Positions 48,401 through 57,800 of a stretch of 64,000 bases of DNA are shown piece after piece. The DNA comes from Lanius collurio (Eukaryota > Chordata > Aves > Passeriformes > Laniidae): assembly GCA_020086605.1 (NCBI GenBank), contig JACBWW010000017.1, positions 2,718,706 through 2,782,705 of the forward strand, read 5' to 3'. Positions within the stretch are counted from its first letter, which is position 1; every line of letters starts with the position of its first letter. The position numbers and the translations under genes were made by a program. The notes below the pieces were generated by a model. That model did no database searches and was not told where the DNA came from. It worked only from the letters and a program-made list of their open reading frames with translations.

Positions 48401-50043
48401 CAATGCTTGGCTCTGATAAAGGATTATTTATAGAAACAAATTTTAAATGTATCTGCTTTTAAATGTTGCAGGGATTATAATGTGCTTAGAAGTAGGATTG
48501 ATTACTTCTTTGATTTGGTTTTATTAAGAAGATCAAGATTTCTTGAAACAAGACTTTGTGATTTACCTTCTTTAAGGCCACATCAGCCTTAGATACTTTC
48601 CCAAACATCATTGGCATGCTATAAGATGTGATGTCCCCAAATTTACACACTCATGCCAACCCAAGTGGCTTAAATGTCTAGAAAGGTGAAGTTTGTATCT
48701 CACAGATGAAGATGGAGAGTGAGAGAATTTGATAAATAATTGAGTTTGTTCCAAACAAATTGGGTGGCACAAAGTAAGGAATCTACATGAAAGGTGGTGA
48801 AGGAGATGGATTTGCCAGAGCTAAGGGGTGTAGGAGGAGATGAAAGTAGAGATGTGGCTTTGAAAGCAAGCTTTGAAAGAAAGAAGAAACATGGATGTGG
48901 GAGATTGGAGGAGATATACTGAGAGAGAGGAGCCATAGAGAGCTGAGTTTCAAGTGCAGCTGAGCTGGAAGGGAGAGTGAGAATGTGTTGTGGAAAAATA
49001 GGAAACTGAGTCTTAGCAGTGAGGATGGAAACAGGAGACACAAATGGAGATGTAGAAAGTGGAGAAACTTCAGAGTCTGGGTATGAGGGCTCTGCTAGGG
49101 AAAACAATGGGGATTTCATCAGTAAAAAGGTTGGTGTCATCAAACTAGTAATAAGGAAAAGAAATATGATATTATTCATATTGAGTCATATTTTCTGTGA
49201 GATAAATGGGCTTCACCAAAGAGAGTTTACCTACCAGGTGCACTATGAAGTAATCTTGAGGATTAATAACATAATAAAAATATAGACATTTTAGGATTAG
49301 AGTTTAGAAACTACAGGATCTGTAGAACATGGGGAGACAAATTTTCAGAGTATGGCAGAGGAGGTCACCTCAGAGACTGAGAGAGGTAATTAGAGTGGAG
49401 GAAATTGTCTGAGAGAAAATCAAATTAAAAGCTTGAGAATGCAACCTGAAAAATGTCACTAGTTTTTAGCAGTTTTGCTTCTCCTAAGGATTTATAAAAG
49501 ACATTTATTGCACCAAGTCGTTGCTACTGGTGGAACACAGATACAGGAACAGAAAGACTGGTGTTTAGGATAAATGGAACTGCCTCTTGAGAAAAATGGG
49601 TGACAATCTGCACTTTTAATTTTGTTTTAAAAAATGGATTAAATCAATTTGCATTTTCCATTAAAGCAGAAATAAGTTGAATCCTAACCTCATTTTGTCA
49701 ACATTCTGAGATCTTGGAAATCTCCCCTGATTTTGCCTCAATTCTACTTTGAACCAGCATGCTTTTTGAGAAATCCTCACAGCTAGGCACACTGGGCTGC
49801 ATTTTTGTTTGTTTTTACCAAGTGTGTTTGTTTGTGGTAGAAATGTTCAATTAGTCTTTTAAACCACCACATTTCAGGAAGTGATCTAGTGTAAAGCCCA
49901 TAATTTCTATTCTTCTCTGTATTTTATAAATATGAAATCACTGACTATGATTTCCTGTGAAAAGAATGTATTCATTTCTTAAAAGTAGCTAGAGAGTAAA
50001 GATGCTTAAATAAGGGTTGGTATTTGGTATATTTTGAGATTTT
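45441..50043. other. Unique sequence with a purine-rich block
   Basis: No gene recognised. An 11-bp perfect inverted repeat (aatattattaa, 46759-46769, and ttaataatatt, 46780-46790, 10-base loop) lies at 46759-46790. A tandem tataatgcag pair lies near 46264-46284. About 48780-49110 is strongly purine-rich on the plus strand, which explains the 159-codon open frame on the minus strand there. Confidence 0.5.
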
Positions 50044-50117
50044 TGGGATGTCCTGCACACAGCCAGGAGTTGGGCTCAATGATCCTCTTCCAACTCAGTA
50101 TATTCTGTGATTCTTTG
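50044..50117 (+). repeat. Short CR1 3' terminus (sense)
   Basis: The run 'ggagttgggctcaatgatcc' followed by 'tcttccaactcagtatattctgtgattctt' matches the end of the CR1 subfamily that finishes 'ttggactcgatgatcc...cttccaactcgggatattctatgattct'. The remnant of the octamer tail (attctgtgattctt) fixes the orientation. Only about 75 bp remain. Confidence 0.88.
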
Positions 50118-53049
50118 TTTCTAACTCACAGAGAATTTTGTTTTGTCTCTTGCACAAGTTTCATTTACATTGCTCTTTCTCAGGATTAAAAAAAGTGTTG
50201 GGAGAAAGCTGATGACTTTTTGAGGACTTCACAGTATTACCTGCATTCTATAATCACATTGACTTAAATCAACTGCTTTTCTCCACTCTGAAACTAAATA
50301 AGCCTTACTCAGTCTTATCACTCCTATTTATCAGCACGGTTCTGTTTTGAAAAGTTATTGGCTGTAGAAACTACAGCCTTGATAATTTATATTATAATGT
50401 AAGCTCTTTTTTTGCCTGGAACACTAGAATTTATTTGTGTTTTTATTTACATAATATATTTATTACTTATGGAAGAGACTCCATTGGTAATGCTGAAGAG
50501 TAACCCATGGAATGTACAAATGAGTGGTTTTAAGGTATGGGCCATCTTCTTTAAGATTCTCTTGTGAAGTTGGCTGTTCTGAGCAGCATCCAGACAGGAT
50601 TCCTTCCTTTCTTCTTTTCCAGTGTATTCCTATTTCAGTGAACTACTACGTGAATAGCATGTTTCCAGCAGGCTTTCTCTTTGTGTATTGCAGCATTTGG
50701 ACTTCTGTGGACACCAACAGGACTTTATGGCTCAACTTCAGTGCATGCACCCAGAAATTCACACCCAAGAGAATGGGGCCATATAGGAATCTGTCTGATA
50801 TTGGTGAACAAACTCACTTTCTGTTTGCTACTTTATCAGCATTACAAAGCTGAGCATTTAGAACTGTAAATCTTGAAAATTGAACCAATGATTGTTGATT
50901 CATTGCTTAATACCTCCAGATTGCTGATTTGATCCTGTAGATGGGATCAGTGCACCTTCTTCCTTAAGCTTGCTGTGTTATGATGCCCTCACTGTAATAT
51001 CTGGAATCCAAAAGCTGTTGGTGCTCCATTAAATTCATCCTCTGTTAGCCAACTATATCAACATTAAGTACCAAAGAGGTAAAGCAAAGGTTCTGGTCTT
51101 GCTTTGAGGAATAGCTGCTATAAAGGTGGGAGGTTGTAACTGAATTTAGTGAAATTGCTCCCAGAAAAGCAGCTGGTTTCTGCAGGCTTGTAGAATAAGA
51201 CTGCGTAATGTGAAACTCATCTAAGTGTACTCCCAGTTTTTAGGATCTTCTCCTTGCATGCAGGAGTACTTTCACCAGGTATGTGTGGTCCCAGGGAAAA
51301 CAGCAGGATAATGGTTCTCAGGTTGAGCCTCTGCTTGTAACAAGAGAAGTGGGTGGATTCCAATGCAAACAAAAGCGTGTCAATACAAAAGAGCACGGTT
51401 TCTGTGGACACATCATCATAATGAAAATCTTATGGTTACTCTGTATCTTAAATTTCAATGGAATATCAAGAGTTCTCAAAATGTGGTCGATAAGGTTGCC
51501 TTAAAATATGACATATTGAAATACAACAAAGTGTCTCGCTTTTAAATATGAATGGGATCAATACATTTTGTTTAGATGTCCACAGTCATGGAATTGATTA
51601 ATCTTTAATTTTGAAAGGTAAGTGAAAGTGCCTGAAATATTTAATATAAAATTACATTAAGACATTCACTACAAACACAGTGAACCCTATGCCCTAGAGA
51701 TGCCAGGAAGGAACGTGGTTTCCATAGGCAATGCTTCTTGCTCTGGATGCAGTGTCTCCTCTGCAGGTCATACATCCAGCACATGTCAGTGGCACTGGGT
51801 GTGTTTTTAGTGCCACTGGTTGCGTGGTACTCGAGTGTGATTTCTGCAAGGCAGTGTGTCATGGGCTCCCATAGCCATGTGTGACTTGCGGAAAAACAGC
51901 AATAATTCAAGCTCAGAGTGGAAGTGTTGGCATTGTGTTTGAGCACTAAAACTTTATGTAATTCCTTGCTTAGACTGTGGTGACTGTGTAGGAAAGTTCT
52001 GCTAAGAATGAATATTTCAAAAAATACTGGGCTTGACTTGAGCAGTCTGTGTCTGGGGCAGTTTGACCAGCTCTGTGCCCACTGACAGAACAGTCACACA
52101 GTTTTTAGCAGGAATTTTTATTTTTTTAATATTTTTTTTTACCAGTCAGCTGTTAGGAGAGCCAAGGCCAGCTCTGTCAGTGTTTACTGATATGGGCATG
52201 AACTTGTATGTCACACTGCACTGTAGAATATTTCACTCATCCTACTAATATAATGGAAAAACATGGTCCCACTTCACAAGCAAACTTCCCTTGGCTATAA
52301 ATGTTTCTGGAACACTTTTTGTCCTGAAGTGAGAGTGTTATATATTCAGTTGTAGGTGGTACAAAATGATTTGTATCACTCTGAAGCAAAGCTGGTTGAA
52401 AACAACCAGCTAATGTTAGTAATAAAAGTGATGTCCCAGCAAAGTATGTCTCTAACACAACTTTAATAATACTTCCATTGCCTTCTGAACACTATACTTG
52501 TTTTGAAAAATGTAATTTTGGGTGAGTCAGAGCAATTTGTGAATACAGGTTAGAGTGAATATGTTTTTCTGAAGAACGTATCATGAAAAAGAATCATGCT
52601 TCATTGTAATTATGCATCCATGCCTTACACGATTTACAGTACCCATGCCAAGATTTGAGATCTTATTTGCTAATTGCAGATGAATATGCCAGTTAATTAA
52701 TTAGGAACCACACACCCTCAATTGTATGTATCTATCATACTGATATAATTTATAGTGATACATTTATCTGGATAATTTATTGTTCATGGAGGGAGGGAAC
52801 ACATGCTGTTTATTTAAGGCATCTAATTTAGGTGTGATTTAGCACACCAGAAGTTAAGAAATTCAGTTTGCATGTTAGGGAAGAGGAGCAGGTACCTCTG
52901 AGAACAATTCAAAGCCAGAACATCTGGACACATGAATGTGCTTCTCCTGGTGAGCAGCAGCAATGAAACAAAAGCGTTTATCTTATGAGACAGGATGAGC
53001 ACTAATCACCAAGCAGTCTCATGAGTTTCCAGGGCCTTGGGTTAAATTC
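50118..53049. other. Unique sequence, no gene seen
   Basis: No exon or repeat family recognised. A patch at about 51660-51900 has several CpGs and a 101-codon minus-strand frame but no known motif. About 52600-52860 has TTAATTAATTAGG-like words and few simple repeats and may be a conserved non-coding element. Confidence 0.42.
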
Positions 53050-53054
53050 CTCCT
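53050..53054. repeat. Target-site duplication ctcct, left copy
   Basis: Five bases directly before the TG of the LTR, identical to 54796-54800 directly after its CA. Confidence 0.88.
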
Positions 53055-53236
53055 TGTCCTGGTTTGGCACTGACCCAGCGCCAGGGAGCCACGGGAGTCA
53101 CTCACTCACCCTCCTCTGCCACAGCCGGGCAGAGGAGAGAAATAAAAAAAGTTAGCAAAGGCTTCATGACATAAGGACCAGGAGAAAAAAATCACTTCAA
53201 GGGCAAAACAGGCTTAGCTTAAAGTTACAAATTGAA

Positions 53237-53242
53237 TTTATT
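53237..53242 (-). terminator. LTR poly(A) signal AATAAA
   Basis: TTTATT on the plus strand. It lies about 180 bp before the 3' end of the antisense LTR, as expected for the R/U5 border. Confidence 0.55.
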
Positions 53243-53500
53243 GCTAGGAGAATCAGAGGAGGATAATGAGAAGTGAAATAAGCCCTTAGAACACCTTCCG
53301 CCCCCAGCCCGTCCCTCCTTCCCACCGACAGCGCAGGGCACGGGGCTTTGGTCAGTCCAGCCCCGAGATTTCCTTCCCCTGCTCCGGCAGAGGAGCCTTC
53401 CCTGGGGGGCCGTGGGGTCCCTCCCACAGGACACAGCTCTCCTGAACTTCCCCGGCGTGGGGCTGCTCCCAGGAGCGGCAGCCACAGCCCCTGCTGCAGT

Positions 53501-53948
53501 GTGAGCCCCTGCCAGGGCACACAGCCCCCCAAACTGCTGTGAGCCCCTCCCAGGGCACACAGCCCCCCAAAACTGCTGTGAGCCCCTCCCAGGGCACACA
53601 GCCCCCCAAAAACTGCTGCAGTGTGAGCCCCTGCCAGGGCACACAGCCCCCCAAAACTGCTGCAGTGTGAGCCCCTCCAGGGCACACAGCCCCCCAAAAC
53701 TGCTGCAGTGTGAGCCCCTGCCAGGGCACACAGCCCCCCAAAACTGCTGTGAGCCCCTCCCAGGGCACACAGCCCCCCAAAACTGCTGTGAGCCCCTGCC
53801 AGGGCACACAGCCCCCCAAAACTGCTGCAGTGTGAGCCCCTCCAGGGCACACAGCCCCCCAAAACTGCTGTGAGCCCCTCCCAGGGCACACAGCCCCCCA
53901 AAACTGCTGTGAGCCCCTCCCAGGGCACACAGCCCCCCAAAACTGCTG
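53501..53948. repeat. Minisatellite A: 11 units of 38-45 bp
   Basis: Units start gtgagcccct at 53501, 53539, 53578, 53623, 53667, 53710, 53749, 53788, 53832, 53870 and 53909. Each contains cagggcacacagcccccc then aaaactgct. Variation is structured: some units end ...ctgctgcagt and others ...ctgct, and the segment after gcccc is tgcc, tccc or tcc. Near-identity between units suggests recent expansion or gene-conversion-like homogenisation. Ordinary members of this LTR family, as I remember them, have single diverged versions of such blocks. Confidence 0.95.
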
Positions 53949-54100
53949 CCCCGGGGCTCTCTCTTCCCATGGGGTGCAGTGCTCCAAGGACAGGCTGCTC
54001 CAGCCTGGGAGCAGGGCCCTCTCTCTCCACCAGGACTTCCACTGGATCAGAGCCTCCTCCAGGCATCCACCCACTCCGGTGTGAGCACCTTCCCCTTGGG

Positions 54101-54417
54101 CTGTGGGTGAATCTCTGCATCCCCCGTGGATCCCCAGGGGCTGCGGGTGGATCTCTGCATCCCCCAGGGATCCCATGGGCTGTGGGTGGATCTCTGCATC
54201 CCCCAGGGATCCCCATGGACTGTGGGTGGATCTCTGCATCCCCTGTGGATCCCCACAGGCTGTGGGTGGATCTCTGCATCCCCTGTGGATCCCCATGGGC
54301 TGTGGGTGGATCTCTGCATCCCCTGTGGATCCCACAGGCTGTGGGTGGATCTCTGCATCCCCCAGGGATCCCCACAGGCTGTGGGTGGATCTCTGCATCC
54401 CCCATGGATCCCATGGG
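54101..54417. repeat. Minisatellite B: 8 units of 39-40 bp
   Basis: Units start ctgtgggtg (ctgcgggtg in the second) at 54101, 54141, 54180, 54220, 54260, 54300, 54339 and 54379. Each carries gatctctgcatcccc and a GGATCC core (the first has gaatctctg). Length differs only by a missing C before the last part (39 against 40). A ninth, diverged unit follows at 54418. Because 40 is not a multiple of three, three units make a 120-bp, 40-codon super-repeat that uses all three frames in turn. Confidence 0.95.
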
Positions 54418-54607
54418 CTGCAGGGGCACAGCTGCTTCCCCATGGTCTTCCCCATGGCCTGCAGAGGCATCTCGGCTCTGGTGCCTGGAGCACCTCCTGC
54501 CCCTCCTTCTCCACTGACGGTGGTGTCGCTTTGTGGTTTTCCCCACATGTTCTCACCTCCTCATCTTCTCTGAATAGAAGCAAAACCCCACGACTTTGAT
54601 TTTCTTC

Positions 54608-54616
54608 TTAAATATA
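54608..54616 (-). promoter_or_regulatory. LTR TATA-like box
   Basis: The minus strand reads tatatttaa here, in an AT-rich island about 180 bases into the LTR from its 5' end. Position fits the U3 promoter of an LTR. Activity is not implied. Confidence 0.45.
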
Positions 54617-54795
54617 TCATCACAGAGGCCTTACCAACCTCTCTTATTGGCCCACTTTTGGCCAGCAGCATGTCCATCTTCAGAGCCATCAGAGATTAGC
54701 TCTGCTGAACATGGTGGAAGCTTCCAGGAAGTTCTCACAGGACCCACTTCTGTGAACACCCTGCTACCAAAAACCAGGAGAGAAAAACCAATACA

Positions 54796-54800
54796 CTCCT
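54796..54800. repeat. Target-site duplication ctcct, right copy
   Basis: Five bases directly after the terminal CA of the LTR, identical to 53050-53054. Confidence 0.88.
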
Positions 54801-57800
54801 CATCCCAGGTTTTTTATGTGTCCATGGAGCACCTCAGCTCACTCTCTTTCTCTGCTTCCACCTTCTATTAATGAAGTGAGTCTGTCCTACAAGGTGACAA
54901 TCATCTGTATTTTGAAAATTTGATACTTACTTGTTGAATCTGGATTGTCATTTTGCACACTTCTTGGGCTAGTATTTAGTTTGTTTACTTTCTCTCCTGT
55001 ATGATTATCTGCATGCCATAGGAAAACATGAATCATCTGTGCTTTTGGAATGACTGTAACTGGAACATAACAATGGTTTGGTACCTGTAAATGTATCTGT
55101 ATGTACATAGTTGAGCATCCAGGTGTAAGCATAAATATATAGTCCAGGACACTGCAAAGGCAAAGTGATGTACATAGTGTCACTGGTTTTAAAACAAGGC
55201 TTTTAACAGTTAGCAATTTATCAAGGAAGCAGGTAGGATCTTAACTTTTTTTTCCTATGACATGTCTGCGACCATAAAGATTTTTAAACTAAAATTTTTG
55301 CTGAGCTTCAGAGGAGATTCTCACTTACAAAGTATTGCCCCAAACAAAACTAAAAGGAGATAAAATGAGATACCTATAAGGAAAAGTATACATCCTGTTC
55401 TGTAACTCTGTTCAAAGTTCACCAGGAATGCTTGTGGCACGCTTGTCAGAATATATTGCTGCCCAATGACATATAAATAAATAATAAATCATGTCAATAC
55501 ATTTGAGAGATCTTAATAATGTTAAATAATTGATTACTAAATACATAATTTGATGGTTTTAATTAATAATATGCTGTAGTGTGGAGTTCTGTCACCGTGA
55601 CCCCAAGGTCAAGACCTGTAGTTTATGGACTATTAATTAGCCATTAAGTAATTCACTCATCTGACCTGCAAATCTATCAGATTGATGGATAGCAGAGACC
55701 TTTATGTTCCTAATAGGTATTCTATTTAACTTTCAAAATTTTCAAGCAAAGTTTGATCCCTGAGTAAAATGAAGTGAGAAGAGAGCTTAACAATTTTTTA
55801 AGGCTATTTCATCACCTTTCACTTGAAAGCAGATATTAACTTGAAGAATGCCATTGCTGTCTTCACTGTTCTCTCAGGACTACTGACTGAAAGGTACAAC
55901 TAGTACCTTAATTTTGTTCCTTTAAAAAGAGGAAATCAAAATGATTTTTACAGATCTTTTGAATGTGTAATATCAAGCATAAATTTTAATTGCACTTCAT
56001 TTACTAAGTGGTGCATTACCTCATCCTTTGGTTTTAACAATGGATTTTCTATAAATCTTCATATGGTTAAACATGATAAACTGCTCAACATATCATGGAA
56101 CATGGCAGTGCTTATTAGCACTTGAGAAGTTATCGATTGCTTATCTTGATTAATCTTTTATGGGTCTCTGTAGTATTAATTCCACAGAAAAGGCTTTGGA
56201 AGTTCTGTAGCATTAGTCTCCTCATTCATACATTCGCTTTCAATTACATGGATTTCTTTGACTGCTCTTGCTAGATTAATTATAACCTCTTTGTCACCAG
56301 ATCTTGCTTTCAGTTTATCAAGAATTAGAATTTTAATGAAAAATACATATTTAAAAGATTCTAAGAAAAAGTGACATTAATGAGATGAGATGTTTCCTGC
56401 AATTTGGTGAAAGGAAGGAATTCTTAGGTTTCTGACCTATAAGGAGGAGAAGCGAATATCAGTTTTAGAGGCACAGTTTATGATGTATGGGTTTTGCCAG
56501 ATATTCAGCTGCTTCATTTCAGATGCAGCCTGGGAAGTATCCTCTCATTTTTAATGTAATGACAAAGCTTTTCTATAACAAGCAATAACAGCTTTATCAT
56601 AAAGCAGAAACAGACTGCTGTTTGCTCACCAGTTTTATCTTTGGAAAGATGGGTTTCCTATGTCCCAGAGAAGCACCTGCTCTGCTCAGTTTTAGGCTAT
56701 TAAATGGAAATCTTGGTATGTTTGTATCTTCTTTCTGTTGAAGAGTGAAAATATATCCTGTGATTCAAAATTTCATGATATCTTTGGTTTTGGACAATCC
56801 TAAAAAGAGCATAACATACACAAAATTCACTGGTAGGTAAAAGGACTAGGTAAACAGAGATCAGTTGAACAAAAACATCCCAAGAAGCTGCTTCAACCAC
56901 ACTATCTGAGAATTTAATATTTTACTTCTAATTTGATAGGATGTTATAATTTCATGGTCAACTACTGATGAATACTCGGGCCCTGTGACTTTGCCATCGC
57001 CATCCCAGTGTATTCTTGGCCTCAGTCTCTGCTCTCCTTACACTCTGGTTTTTCATTCACTCCAAATATGCATTAAATGAACACTGGGATTCATGAAGAA
57101 GGGAAATACAAGGCTTTGTACCTGCTAAGTGTCCTTTGTACACTGCTAAGTGTAAAATGCTGTGTGGCAGCATTTTAGACTTTGCATTTGCTACCTTTTG
57201 TGTGAAGACATGAAAGAAATTTACATTCATCATATGTGTGTATGAAAACCTTACAGGATTGCACAGTTATGGAGGAGTCCTAATCTGATGCTGTGAAATG
57301 GCAACAGGAGGGTGTGGAACTTTCCAGTGATTTACAGTGATGTTGATCCTACTCCAATTCAGAAGAATGGAAAAGCTGTCACTGTCTGGAATGGACAGGG
57401 GTCAAACCGGTGTCACTGCAGCAGCATTTGTAATGATCTCACTTTCTTATGGATCTAAACCATTGGCAAGAGCAACAAGCTCTGAAGTAAACAAACAAAA
57501 CCCCCATAGCAATAAAAGGCTGGCTTTATTCTGAGTTAACGTTTTATTGAAGGAGTAATGAGTCATCTGGCTTATTAATAATGGGCAGATTTTCAATACC
57601 AGCATATTTTATTATTATCAATCCCTGTTGCATGTGTAGGAGCTGGAGTATAGCCAGAAGGAGAGGAGGAGTAGAAAGGTCCTTTGGTTTTATAGGTTAA
57701 AAGAAAAAAACAAGCAAAGAGATGAGCTCAATTCCTGTTTCTATTTAAGCCGAAATCAAAACATCTTTTGACCTTGAAAAGGCCAATATTCCACTCTGCA

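Larger units (their letters stand above)
53197..54546 (-). other. 449-codon open frame inside the LTR, probably not a gene
   Basis: An open frame runs from an ATG about 35-40 bases after the inferred LTR transcription start, across both minisatellites, to a stop just after the poly(A) hexamer. It encodes repeats around GGLCALAGAHSSF and GCRDPPTA. Another minus-strand frame at 53352-54548 is open for 398 codons, and several plus-strand frames in the same region are open for 150-215. The repeat units lack stops in several frames and are not multiples of three, so length alone means little. I see no signal peptide or known domain. I list it because it fills almost the whole transcribed part of the LTR. 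Confidence 0.12.
53055..54795 (-). mobile_element. Solo LTR of an avian endogenous retrovirus, antisense, GC-rich, 1741 bp
   Basis: Bounded by TGT...ACA (tgtcctgg at the left, ccaataca at the right) and by a perfect 5-bp target-site duplication. Read on the minus strand it begins TGTATTGG at 54795, has a TATA-like tatatttaa at plus 54608-54616, and continues through a GC-rich region with two minisatellites. It then reaches AATAAA at plus 53237-53242 and ends ...AACCAGGACA. The block order matches an LTR family I know as abundant in birds. That family reads 'aagcttcc', 'agaaggaggggcaggaggtgctccaggc', 'ctgcagcccatgg' and 'gcaataaatt' blocks. The 5-bp duplication suits ERVL-type or ERV1-type integrases; class is inferred. 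No internal retroviral genes flank it, so it is a solo LTR left by recombination. Confidence 0.9.

Noticed and set aside
48700..49179. 159-codon minus-strand frame, Ser/Leu/Pro rich, resembling a secreted protein
   Set aside because: It follows directly from the purine-rich bias of the other strand; no motif, no splice context.
51641..51946. 101-codon minus-strand frame with several Cys and Trp and a few CpGs
   Set aside because: Looked briefly like a protein-derived segment, but no family fits and no flanking splice or retroposition marks are present.
53501..54417. Tandem arrays considered as a CRISPR array
   Set aside because: Units are directly adjacent without unique spacers, the genome is eukaryotic, and the arrays lie inside an LTR.
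53870..54599. Plus-strand frames of 150-215 codons over the minisatellites
   Set aside because: They are the opposite strand of the LTR repeats, open because the units lack stops; no domain or splice support.
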